NCBI RefSeq assembly: GCF_027887165.1
Contig: NC_077229.1
Location: 114,592,520 to 114,656,519 of the forward strand
Source: Monodelphis domestica
Taxonomy: Eukaryota; Chordata; Mammalia; Didelphimorphia; Didelphidae
Length of the DNA: 64,000 nucleotides
Direction: 5' to 3'
Shown: positions 45,701 through 55,215 of the stretch, one piece after another
Layout: every line of letters begins with the position of its first letter
Position numbering within the stretch: the stretch's first letter is position 1
Translations under genes and position numbers: made by a program
The notes under the pieces: generated by a model
What the model saw: only the letters and a program-made list of their open reading frames with translations
What the model was told of the DNA's origin: nothing
The model's database searches: none

Positions 45701-45984
45701 AAAAAATAGATTAATGGTGATAACATGAAGTCATGGTACCAAGGTCTATTGGAAAGAAAAAGAATAAATAAATATTGATGAAGATTGAAATGAAGAGACT
45801 CATTGGTCTCCCCCATGAATTTCTCTGATGTTTCATGAATTTTAAATCAGCCCCCTATCTGCTTGACCACAGGTCAGGTTAATTTCCCAAACCTAGAAAT
45901 TCACTATATCGATATGTTTTTTGCTTCCCCTCAAAAAAAACCCCTCCATTTCAAGATGAGAACATATTCATCTCAGAGCATGGT
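45701..45984. other. Unassigned sequence
   Basis: Nothing recognised. Confidence 0.4.
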
Positions 45985-46105
45985 TTGTTCTGTAAATTTT
46001 AATTTGAAATGGAAGACAGTCTCATAAATAATAATTAGCAGCCTCTGGAACATTAGGTCGAGCAGTAATAGGAAAAAGCTGCAGGGAAAACACATTTAGT
46101 CACTG
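45985..46105. promoter_or_regulatory. Candidate conserved noncoding element
   Basis: Repeat-free block with ATTTTAATTTGAAATGG, ATAATAATTAGCAGCC (homeobox-type TAATTAG core), GGTCGAGCAGTAATAGG and CAGGGAAAACACATTTAG. It lies next to a C-rich stretch (46105-46200). No gene is nearby, and function is inferred. Confidence 0.3.
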
Positions 46106-46489
46106 CAAACACCCTCCTCACCCACATCCACAGCCTAGATCTCAGTGTCCATAACCTGCCATGCCCCCATCCCCTCCTCTCCCACCCTTTCACAAGGAGA
46201 AGGGCACACCTGGACCTAATGAGCCATCCAGGTGGCTGCAGAAATGGTGTGTATTTATAAACTGCCTATCTCTAGGGGTGGCAGAAAGTGCCTTCTTTGA
46301 CTGGCAGAAGAGAACATGCCAGAAAGAGACTATAGATCAGACTAGGCAGAGGATTGAATAAAAATTTGTATCTAATTCTTGGGGTCCCTATTTAAAGAAA
46401 AAAAGTATTTCCAAATTGGGCCAATGTAATCAAAGACTTGGGAACCATGTCACATGAAAATTGAATAGGATAAATGAGGGTACTTGACT
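46106..46489. other. Unassigned sequence
   Basis: C-rich at 46106-46200; the frame 46161-46361 has no domain. No repeat recognised. Confidence 0.4.
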
Positions 46490-46685
46490 GATGCATAGTT
46501 ATCACAGATTTAGAAGTGGGAGGGATCCTAGAGAAGATCAGATACACTCCTCTCATTTTATAGTTGAGGAGAGTGAGATATAGATTGAGTAAGTGTCTTA
46601 GCCAGAGTCACAACAGCTACTAAGGATCTGAGGCAGTTATTCCTAATCCCAGTTTTACCATCTATCCACTATCCCAAGCTTCCTT
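46490..46685 (-). mobile_element. MIR/THER-like SINE, antisense
   Basis: 'ctcattttatagttgaggag', 'gtcttagccagagtcacaac', 'catctatccactatcccaag' in order. Confidence 0.65.
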
Positions 46686-46894
46686 TCCTCTGTTCATCTT
46701 GTACTTCAACATTCAAAATGAGTATGCACAAGAAGAATACTATGAAGATATCCAAAGGAGGTAGATGAAGAGAGTCCCTGATCAAATTGGAGAGTTGTCC
46801 TAAACAACCTGCTAACAAATATATTTCCATCACAAGTTGTCTAGGGAGGATCCTAGACATTCCTCCAAAACTCTCCGTTATAGGTAATTGCAGC

Positions 46895-46990
46895 TTATAT
46901 ATCAGAATACATTCATTCCTTTGCTAAAGATTTATTAAATACATTTAATGTGAGTGACACAATATCTACTACAGAGAGGAAGTAGAGAAA
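46895..46990 (-). mobile_element. L2 3' end fragment
   Basis: 'attcattcctttgctaaaga' then 'tttattaaatacatttaatg' resemble the antisense L2 terminus. Confidence 0.4.
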
Positions 46991-47049
46991 TTTTAGGAAG
47001 GATTCAATGAAATCCTTGAAATTAAATCAATACAAATTTTGGTTCTTTT

Positions 47050-47500
47050 GAGGCAGCTAGACAGCATTTTTATTAGAGAGCTAGACTTAGCATTAGGAAG
47101 ACCTGAGTTCAAATCCTGACTGATAGTCTTTTAAAAAACCCACTCTTAACTGACATCTAAGAATCTATACTATGTATTGATTCAAGGTAGAATAGAAGTA
47201 AGGGCTAGGCAATGGGTGTTAAGGGATTTGGCCAAGGTCACACAGCTAGGAAGTGTCTGAGGCCTGATTTGAAGTGAGGGTCTTCCATCTCCAGGGCTGG
47301 CTATCAATCCATCAAACCACTTAGTTGCCCCCAACTGCCTCAGAGTCTTGCTAGTCATGTGGTCCTGGGCAAACATCTTAACTTCTTCCAGCCTCAGTTC
47401 CTTATCTATAAAATTGAGAAAATAGTGCTTACCTTATAGGATTTTTGTGAAGATCTAATATAAAAATATTTGGAAAGGCTCTGAAAACCTTAAAGCATGT
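47050..47500 (+). mobile_element. MIR/THER-like SINE split by a WSINE-like SINE
   Basis: The sense host runs 'gaggcagctagacagcattt'...'gagttcaaatcctgac' (to about 47122) and resumes 'tgcctcagagtcttgctagt', 'ggtcctgggcaaacatctta' (from about 47336). Between them lies an antisense WSINE-like element ('tatgtattgattcaaggtag', 'ggtcacacagctaggaagtg', 'aaccacttagttgcccc'). Worn repeats of ACTG...GTC at the two edges may be its TSD. Confidence 0.75.
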
Positions 47501-47526
47501 GAATTTTAGCTACATACTTAATGATT

Positions 47527-47721
47527 AAAAAAAATTACCTTACATTTTAGAATCAATATTGTGTATTGGTTCTAAGACAGATGAGTGGTAAAGACTAGGC
47601 AATGGGGGTTAAGTGACTTGCCCAGGGTCACACAGCTAGGAAGTGGCTGAGGCCAGATTTTAACACAAAAACTCCCATCTCTGGGCCAGGCTCTCAATCC
47701 ACTGAGCCACCCAGCTGTCTC
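47527..47721 (-). mobile_element. WSINE-like tRNA SINE with perfect 14-bp TSD
   Basis: Antisense: A-run, 'gaatcaatattgtgtattgg', 'gcccagggtcacacagctag', 'caatccactgagccacccag', GTCTC. It is flanked by CATACTTAATGATT at 47513-47526 and 47722-47735, identical. One of the youngest insertions in the window. Confidence 0.93.
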
Positions 47722-47959
47722 CATACTTAATGATTTTGTTGTAAGGATGGGAATAGATGAGCTTTAAAAATTGTTGTTATATATACATGAGGAATGAGAG
47801 AATCCAATGATATGTGGGCTATGCAGAAATCACATGTTTATATATGATTAATATTTTCTCTTGAAAAGAATCAAATGGCACCAATAATGGGAAAAATAAA
47901 ATAAGTTATATTTTCACAAGAAATTTCTTGCCATAATCTCCTAAGTTTTTCTTTCCCTA

Positions 47960-48555
47960 ATCTCTCATCTTTCATACCCATCTGCCCCCATAGCAGCCAA
48001 ATTGAAATTCCTGCTTTAACCATGCTATTCTCAAGAAGCTCAAGTGCCCCCTAATTGTCCATATGATAGAATACATTCTCTATTTTTTTGAAATTTAAAG
48101 CCCTGCCTAATCTGCCTTTAGGTTGTCAACAGGCAGCTAGGTAGTGTATTGTAAACAGAAATAATCTGAGTCTGGAGTCAGGCAAGTATGAGTTTGAAAC
48201 TGATTCCAGGTAATCATTACCTGTTTGACTATGGGCAAGTCCCTTAACCTCTAATTGGCTGAGGTTCTTCATCTGTGATATGGGATAATAATAACACCTC
48301 ACAGAGTTGTAAGGATAAAATGAGAATATGTTTAAAGCACTTCAAAAAATTCAGAGCTATATAAATACTAGTTGTCATTATCATTATTATTTCTATTGCT
48401 CCTAGATCAGGGGCCTCTGCTTATGTTTTTGAGCTGATGCGTTTTAAATTATCCAATACTGTTATTCTTAGACTAAGACAAAGGGCCATAGTCAGATCCA
48501 ACACCTAGTGCAATGCCAATACATTGCTTAATAAATACACATTTGACCTTGATGT
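47960..48555 (+). mobile_element. L2 3' end split by a MIR/THER-like SINE
   Basis: L2: 'gaagctcaagtgccccctaa' and 'aaagccctgcctaatctgcc' (47960-48125), then 'agtgcaatgccaatacattg', 'cttaataaatacacatttga' (48480-48555). In between, 48130-48390 is a sense SINE ('ggcagctaggtagtgtattg', 'tttgactatgggcaagtccc', 'gagctatataaatactagtt'). Confidence 0.6.
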
Positions 48556-48669
48556 TACAGCTACTATCTGAACCCAGATCTATAGATTCTTTAAGTTTAA
48601 GAATGTTTCCTTACATTATGTTACCTTCAGATAAGACTTAGCACCAAGGACAGCAGCATTTCTGGTAGA

Positions 48670-48835
48670 TAACATCTGAACATAAGATTGGAAGGGATGA
48701 TTCCATCTAGTTTGGGATCCTCACTTTTTGTGGAATAGGAAACTGATCTAGAGAGGCAGGGTATCTTTCCTAAGGTTGCAGAGGGATTTAGCCACAGAGA
48801 CAGTCTAAGAACTTCTGTACCTTAACTCTCAGATT
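48670..48835 (-). mobile_element. MIR-like SINE, antisense
   Basis: 'cataagattggaagggatga', 'tggaataggaaactgatcta', 'ttgcagagggatttagccac' in order, worn. Confidence 0.45.
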
Positions 48836-48879
48836 GCCTCTTGCAACTGTTCCAAATTGCTTTTCTTCTGTTTGTCCCT

Positions 48880-49210
48880 CCTCCTTTACCCTCGCCCAGA
48901 ATATATTTCACCACTGTAAATTTCACCAGCCTTGGAAATCTCCCTGACCAAATTAATCCCTAAGCCTCCACAGCCAGGATGCAGGAAAATTGAAGAAAAT
49001 GACTCCAGTGGCTGCTTCACCATCTTCACCTTGAAATGAAAGTCCGATAGGTCAGGACTTGAGGCAGCTGCTCACTGCTGGGGAAGAAGGAGCATTCTAG
49101 CACTCATTTTCAGGGCTCTGATTGCTTCTCCTCACTTCTTTGAAGTTTCAATCACACAAGTTATTTTCTCATAGCCTCTCCCATAGCTTTGTCACAAACT
49201 GGGAGAGATG
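48880..49210. promoter_or_regulatory. Candidate conserved noncoding stretch
   Basis: No repeat words; more balanced base make-up, with CACTGTAAATTTCACCAGCC, GACCAAATTAATCCC and CTGACTCC/TGACTCCAG-like words. It could equally be neutral unique sequence. Confidence 0.25.
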
Positions 49211-49314
49211 AAGAACCAGAAACACGCTGAATTCAGAGAACTAAAGGGCTCTCTCTTTCTCATCTGTCTCTTGGTTTTCCCTTGGCACAATATGAAGTAC
49301 AAAGTTATTTCAAT

Positions 49315-49540
49315 TAAATAAACATTTCCTGAGCACTGGCTATGTGTAAGGTTCCTTGAGAGGTTCTACAGATGACAGAAATGTGAATAGGACCTGGTTT
49401 CTTACCTCAGGGGGTTCATCCTTTCCAAGAAATAGTATTTTATAGGGTTGAAGTTAATTTATTTCATTATAATTCAACAAACATAAACACTTGCTAAGCT
49501 CCTACTCAGTACTGGGCTCATCTAAATAGGAAGTCCTGGT
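49315..49540 (-). mobile_element. L2 3' end, antisense
   Basis: 'ataaacatttcctgagcact', 'ggctatgtgtaaggttcctt', and again 'taaacacttgctaagctcct' at 49485: possibly two copies. Confidence 0.55.
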
Positions 49541-49614
49541 AATTTGTGTAATGCTTTAATTTTACTTAAACTTCATGTCTGAATATATCCTTCCCTTTTA
49601 CCCAATGAGCTCTG

Positions 49615-49910
49615 CTTATAAGTGGGACAGCTAGGTGGTGAAATGAATAAAGCACTGGACCTGGGAGTCAGGAAGACTCATCTTCCTGAGTTCATAGCTG
49701 GCCTTTCTAGCTATGTGACCTTGAGCAAGTCACTTAACCTCATTGCCTAGCCCACACTTTTCTGACTTGGAATCAATACATAGTATTGGAAAGGTTTTTT
49801 GTGTTTTTTTTTAAGAAGGAAATGGCAAACGATCCCAGTATTTCTGCCAGGAAAACCCCAAATAGGATCATAAAGAACAAGATGATAAAACAGTTGAACA
49901 ATAACAATCC
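49615..49910 (+). mobile_element. MAR1-like tRNA SINE, possibly chimeric
   Basis: Head 'gggacagctaggtggtgaaa', 'tagctatgtgaccttgagca', then WSINE-like 'cttggaatcaatacatagta', then a MAR1 tail 'gaaggaaatggcaaacgatc', 'gccaggaaaaccccaaatag', AACAATAAC. The WSINE-like and MAR1-like parts run together in one unit. Confidence 0.75.
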
Positions 49911-50349
49911 TTGTACCAATAAGGAAAAAGAGTGAGACAGAGACTGAGACTTAGAGAGGCAGAGACAGACTGAGAATTTGAAAATCAATTGAAGAAAATC
50001 AACCAATATGTTGATAGTCTGAATGTGCATTTAGTGGTCCATGGCTCTGAAAGGAGGAGGGAAGATCTTCCATATAACCAAGTTTGGTATTCACCATTAC
50101 ACAGAATTTAAGCAGAATTTCTTAGACAATGAGTGGAGAGATGTGAATTAGACCAGAGGAAAACTTGGAGGTAAAATGATTATCTCGACTCACTAATTTG
50201 TTGTGATTTACTCTGGTTCTTAGTTTCTCTCACTGTAAAATGGGGAAACCAAGAGGGTTGAACTAGTTGATCTCTAAAATTATTTCCATTTCTCAGATTC
50301 TAGGAGTATATGGGAGACCTAAAGAAGATCATTTAGCTCCCTGAAAATA

Positions 50350-50580
50350 TACCTGAAGCAGCTAGGAGATACAGTAAATAGAGTTCTAGATCAGGAATAA
50401 GGAAGATCTGAATTAAATTCCAACCTCAGAAACTTAACAGCTATGTGACCCTGTACAACTTATTTAACTATTAACTTGCTTCAGTTCCCTCAATTGTAAG
50501 ATGGGAATCATAATAGTACCTATCTCACAGGTTTTTGTAAGGATAAAATGATTTAATAAAAATTAATATTGTTATATCTA
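50350..50580 (+). mobile_element. MIR/THER-like SINE
   Basis: 'gaagcagctaggagatacag', 'acagctatgtgaccctgtac', 'cctatctcacaggtttttgt', 'aggataaaatgatttaataa'. Confidence 0.7.
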
Positions 50581-50615
50581 TAGTAAAGTAAAATAAAGTT
50601 TATGCAAGGAATGAT

Positions 50616-51120
50616 TGACAGGACTTGAGACTCAGAATTCCCCCATGGCTGTCAGGATTCTAAACTGTTGAAGAGAGAGTTCCCCAAATGACACACTGGA
50701 CCTGAGGGTGAAGCCTGGAAGGTGAAGATCTGATCTCTCTTCTGGACTCCCCTGGACAGCTAGCAAGCAGTCTCTTTTAATTCCACCATACAAGGTTGAG
50801 AGGACAAATCCATACTCTGGTGGACAGACTGAAACTTGGAGAAATCCTCTTTTCCCTGGGACAATTGAGAACTCAGTTGGATCCCTGTTCCTGAACCACC
50901 AAGGACTCTGTGTGTGAAAAATATGGTTCCTTGTTGGACTACACTTAGGAAATTTAGGTATTTAGATAGTGGGTTTAATAATGAGGTTAATTGTCAGATG
51001 TTAACATTTTCCCCTCATTCCCAAATCCTTACCCTTATCTGTTAATAAATTCTAAATATTTATATGTTTATCCCTCTGTATTACTTTCCTTCCCCATCCT
51101 AATTATATTTACTTATAACA
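50616..51120 (+). mobile_element. Probable ERV solo LTR
   Basis: Begins TGACAGGACTTGAGACTC (compare TGACAGGACT at 25973). The layout is a GC-richer U3, GGTTTAATAATGAGG, a C-rich run and GTTAATAAATTC (poly(A) signal near 51043), then a possible CA end within ATAACA at 51120. No TATA box is clear and TSDs could not be matched. Confidence 0.5.
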
Positions 51121-51354
51121 TATTCTAGCTCTCCTCATTCCCAAGCCAAAGGCTTTACTCATGTACACAAATGAAACTCAAGAGATTCTTGATCATACAT
51201 CCAATTTCCATTCTTTCTCATCTTTAATGCATTTCCCACAAAGATGTAAAACGAATTTTCCTAAGGTACCTATCCTGCCCCTCCAACTTTATTGAGCAGT
51301 ATTATCTTTCATTGTAGAAGGAAATTGCAGACTACTTTGGTAGCTTTGCAACCA

Positions 51355-51650
51355 ACTGAAAACTGGAGAATGAATGAAAACAATGATGATATGAATGAAA
51401 TGGATTATTATTACCCTGTTAAAAAACATAATGAAATCAATAGATTCAGAGATACTTGGGAGTAATGCTATGAACTGACATAGAGTGAAGAGAAAAAAAA
51501 GTTCAATTTCTACAGTGATTACATCCCTACAAAAGAAAAATTTTTGAAAGTTTTGAGAGCTGTGATCAGTTCAATGCCAATGATGATTCTAGAGACTAGA
51601 ATGTTGCTCAGGTTTGGAGGCAGGATGGATTACAGTATCTGTGTCTTTAT
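51355..51650 (+). mobile_element. Old L1 3' end
   Basis: 'ctggagaatgaatgaaaaca', 'gaaatggattattattaccc', 'gaactgacatagagtgaaga' follow the order of the L1 ORF2 C-terminus and 3' UTR, highly diverged. Confidence 0.55.
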
Positions 51651-51984
51651 TTATTCTCAACTACAGCATAAGATTCACAAGTGTATGGACTCAGTATTTT
51701 CAGCTCAGCCTTTGGATACCTAAGGTTACCTAAGGATCAGGGTTTAAATGGAGAAGGTGATATCAATACCAAAGTCATATCCAGAGAGATCATAGGGCCT
51801 ATTGAATATATTTCAGGCAACTTTCCCACTTGAAAAGGATGACAACTAAACTTTATAATTTATCTTATATCTCATACAATAAACTGAATACTGCTTAGGA
51901 AATTTTGAATAAATGTGTGTCCAATGGGAAGACCACTAACACTATTACATATTATCCTGGCACTTTAGTGCTTTAATGGAAAAT
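51651..51984. other. Unassigned sequence
   Basis: Nothing recognised. Confidence 0.4.
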
Positions 51985-52020
51985 ATATAAAATATTATAT
52001 ATATATATATATATGCATGT
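51985..52020. repeat. (TA)n microsatellite
   Basis: TATATATATATATATATATG run. Confidence 0.9.
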
Positions 52021-52029
52021 ACACATATG

Positions 52030-52330
52030 CACATATGTTGTCATTCAGCCATTTTTCAGTTGTATCTGATTCTTTATGACTCCATTCAGAGTTTTCTTGG
52101 CAAAGACACTGGAACAGTTCATGATTACTTTCTCCAGCTCATTTTACAGATGAGGAAACTAAGGCAAGGAGGGTTAAGTGATTTATTCAGGGTCACAGAG
52201 TAAGATGCCAGATTTGAATTTAACAAAAGGATCACTTCTCAGTCTTTTGGCTAAGATCAAGTGTGAACTTGAGAAAAGTAATCTTCCTGATTCTGAATCC
52301 AGCACTCTATCATTGTACCACTTAATTACC
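52030..52330 (-). mobile_element. MAR1-like tRNA SINE carrying a U2 snRNA insert
   Basis: Antisense MAR1 order: 'gttgtcattcagccattttt', 'ttttcttggcaaagacactg', 'gatgaggaaactaaggcaag', 'attcagggtcacagagtaag', then after the insert 'atcttcctgattctgaatcc', 'agcactctatcattgtacca'. The insert (52231-52264) plus one TSD copy breaks an otherwise continuous element. Confidence 0.88.
52231..52264 (+). pseudogene. Retroposed U2 snRNA 5' end (34 nt)
   Basis: ATCACTTCTCAGTCTTTTGG followed by CTAAGATCAAGTGT matches nt 1-34 of vertebrate U2 snRNA with 3 differences, two of them at CpG positions (CG to CA). It starts exactly at U2 nt 1 and stops before the branch-site-pairing loop. It is flanked by GAATTTAACAAAAG (52216-52229) and GAACTTGAGAAAAG (52265-52278), 11 of 14 identical, fitting a worn TSD in the host SINE. 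There is no poly(A). 3'-truncated snRNA pseudogenes flanked by direct repeats are a known class of LINE-driven retroposition. The fragment has no U2 function. Confidence 0.85.
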
Positions 52331-52364
52331 CATAGAATATGAATACATATTTATGTTATATTAT

Positions 52365-52465
52365 ATTTACATCATGTCATATCATATCATATCACATCCC
52401 ATCACATCCTTTCATATCCTATCCTATCTTATCTTATCCTATCCTATCCTATCCTATTTTATGAC
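52365..52465. repeat. Pentamer satellite-like repeat, (ATCAT/TATCC)n
   Basis: Units of 5 bp drift from CATAT/ATCAT to TCCTA/TATCC along the array. Confidence 0.93.
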
Positions 52466-52589
52466 ATATGATATTAAAGGTGCCATAAGAGGATAATAAA
52501 TGAACCCTACAATGGAAAGGGGATGGGACCAGATGATTAAATTTGGCATATATATCTATATTATTGTATTATGACTTATATACCTGTAA

Positions 52590-52860
52590 TGGAAGGCAAA
52601 CCAGAGACCAGAGGCATAAGCAACATCTCTGCAACTAATTGTCTTTTTGACTTTGGGAAAGTTCTTTTTCTTCTCTGTCTCAATTTCCTCATATGTAAAA
52701 TGAGGGAACTGAATAAGGTAAACACCAATGTAATTTCCATTCATAACATTCTGTGTTCTGAAATCCATTCCTGCTTCAAGATTCTCTATTCTAAAATTGC
52801 TTCCATCTTTCCCATTCTATGTTCTAAACTTCCTTCCAGCTCTAATATAGTCTGATTTTA
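52590..52860 (+). mobile_element. MIR-like SINE and linked 3' part
   Basis: 'ctttttgactttgggaaagt', 'caatttcctcatatgtaaaa', then repeated 'ttctatgttctaaa'-type words to 52855, a usual MIR 3' neighbourhood in marsupials. Confidence 0.6.
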
Positions 52861-53079
52861 TAGTACCAATTATAGTAAAACACAGTAGGCAATTTGCCCA
52901 CCTGTCTGTCTTCAACACTTTAGAAAAAAAGCTGGAAGACTGTTAGAAAATGATATTCACAGTGGAATACATAGTGGAAATTAAGTTTTTAGATCCCCTG
53001 TTTATGTTCCTATTAGAAACAACCAAGAACAAATTTCATTAAATTATAAATTTGGAAAGTAAAATTACCTTAAAATTTA

Positions 53080-53215
53080 TTTTATATGACTTTAGAGAGT
53101 TAATTTAAACCCCTCATTTTACAGATGAGGAAAATGAGGCCCAGGTAGATTGTGATTAATCCAGGATAATATTAGTTGTGAGTAGACAAGCCAGTATTGG
53201 ATTCTAAGTGGTCAA
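53080..53215 (-). mobile_element. MIR-like SINE fragment
   Basis: 'cctcattttacagatgagga', 'aaatgaggcccaggtagatt'. Confidence 0.6.
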
Positions 53216-53264
53216 ATTCAAAATCCAGAAAACTCATCCCTGTTTTTCATGTTGTATTTCAAGT

Positions 53265-53790
53265 TAACTATTATATAATAAAAAAGGAGAAAGAACCCAT
53301 TTGCACAAAAATATTTATAACAACTCTTTTTGTGGTGGCAAAGAATTGGAAATTGAAGGGATATTCATTGATTGGGGAAAGGCTGAACAAAATATGGTAG
53401 GTGTTGGTGATGGAATACTCTTGTACTATAAGAAATAAGCCAGATGGTTTCAGAAAAAGCTGGAAAGATCTGCAGAAACCAACAAAGAGGAAAATAAACA
53501 AAACCAGGAGAATATTGTACACACTAACAACAATATTGTATGATGACCAACTGTGAAAACTTGGCTACTCTCAGTAATGCAATGATTTGGGATAAACCTG
53601 AAAGACTTTAGATGGGGAATGCTATCCACTTACAGAGAAAGAACCTTTTGAGTATAATAGATATGGATTAAAGAATACTATTTCACACCAGTGTGTTTAT
53701 GGTTTTTCTTGTGGGTTTTGGTTATGTATGAGTGTCCTTTTACAAAAATGACCAATATGGAAGTGTGTTTTGCATGATAATAAAAATAAG
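53265..53790 (+). mobile_element. L1 3' end, 5'-truncated
   Basis: Sense ORF2 C-terminus: CTKIFITTLFVVAKNWKLKG (53308-53367) and IGERLNKIW, then frameshifted remnants and the 3' UTR ('cttacagagaaagaaccttt', 'tgcatgataataaaaataag'). Parallels 7730-8300. Confidence 0.85.
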
Positions 53791-53869
53791 TTTAAAAAGA
53801 TAGTTATCATATTTACCCTATGTCCTCCCTTCTCCAGGGTAACTTCCATTTCCTTCAATGTATTTCAGA

Positions 53870-54090
53870 TGGCATATTGAGTATAGTGAATAGAAATGAC
53901 CTAATTGAGCTCAAAACTTTGATACTTACTCTCTGCAATGTGATTATGGCCAAGTATCTTACTCTTTGTGAGGTTTGGCTTCCTCATCTGTAAAATGAGG
54001 ATAATAGTATCTGTAGTGTCTAATTCAGAGTTGTAATAATCTAATATAAAGACTACAGCAGACTTTAAAGATCTCTATGAAATGTATATT
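53870..54090 (+). mobile_element. MIR-like SINE
   Basis: 'gcaatgtgattatggccaag', 'ggcttcctcatctgtaaaat', 'gaggataatagtatctgtag'. Confidence 0.65.
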
Positions 54091-54184
54091 CTTATCATCT
54101 CATCTCAATATCAATAGAATTCAGAGAGAAACTTCAAGGGACAGTTCACTATCCTACCATTGCTCTTTTATTTTTAATGTTCAA

Positions 54185-54490
54185 CAGACTACTGTGCAGA
54201 TGGATGGAGTGATGAAGCAATTGTTTTAGGGTTTTTTGGTATTTTAATTAAGGACTTGGATAGTAATTTTATCATGTAAAAACCCAATGAAAGCATCTTC
54301 TGTATAACTGCAATATCAAACAAGATGGTGGAGATAATATCTCTTTCTTCAGGGTTCCACATAGTTTTAATTTCTTCTCTTAGGTCCCTATATATTGAGA
54401 GACTTTCATTCCAGTTATTATTTGTATTTGTTAATAGTATTTGGTTATTAGTTATTTGATATGAGGTTATTAGTATTTGACATGGTGACA
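54185..54490 (-). pseudogene. Possible C-terminal piece of a non-LTR pol
   Basis: The 100-codon minus frame 54491-54189 contains IYRDLREEIKTMW, a word that resembles the end of polyproteins from non-LTR (RTE-like) retrotransposons, followed by a KSLIKIPKN block. No catalytic motif lies in this part. Frame is open but short; family assignment is weak and chance cannot be excluded. Confidence 0.35.
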
Positions 54491-55074
54491 TCTACTTTAA
54501 AATATTGTTATGAATTTTTTGCTAATTAATTGTGAATGATTGTGAAAAATATATTTTTCTCTAATGTTCCAAATAAATGTAATTTATTGGTTGGGTTCTT
54601 CAGGATATTTTTAAGGTAAGTATTTGCATATGGGTTTTTTTTTTGGTTATTTTTTGGTCTGCTGGTCCGTGAAAGATGGGTTCCATGAAAGAACTTATAT
54701 AATGGTGAACTTAAATAATTCTAGCCATCAGGTCACATCTTGCTAATTGTTCAATAGTCACAAAATTTATGAAGTCTTTACCAATGAGTTACCCATTTTC
54801 TATTCTTCCCTTTGTGACAAAATGTTAGGAAAGTTTTATAATATAAATTGATAACTGATTTTAGGATCCTCTTTCCTTGACTCACTGTCTAGACTTCTCT
54901 ACCTCCTTTCCAATCTTTCTACCCTAGAGAAACCCCCTCACCGAGGCCTTGGCTTGGTAACTTCCTAGTTTTTACTGTCATATCAATAATATTCCTGGAC
55001 CGAGTCATCTTATTGGTGATGTGACTGACTCTACACTTTTCTAACACCCTGTCCCAAAGTAGGTACCTCCCAAC
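54491..55074. other. Unassigned sequence
   Basis: Nothing recognised; the minus frame 55236-54919 has no domain. Confidence 0.4.
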
Positions 55075-55215
55075 CTCCAACTTCCCTTTGTGTACCATCT
55101 TTCCCTTTTGTGATATGAACTCTTTGAAGGTAAATATTATTTTATTTATATCTGTGACATTCCTACCACAGCGCATCCAGCACATAAGAACCCTTAATAA
55201 AATTAGAAAATGAAT
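55075..55215 (+). mobile_element. L2 LINE 3' terminus
   Basis: 'gatatgaactctttgaaggt', 'gcgcatccagcacataagaa', 'cccttaataaaattag'. Confidence 0.55.

Noticed and set aside
52365..52465. Pentamer array as a CRISPR-like or regulatory array
   Set aside because: The units are 5 bp, contiguous and degenerate, with no spacers; it is a simple satellite.
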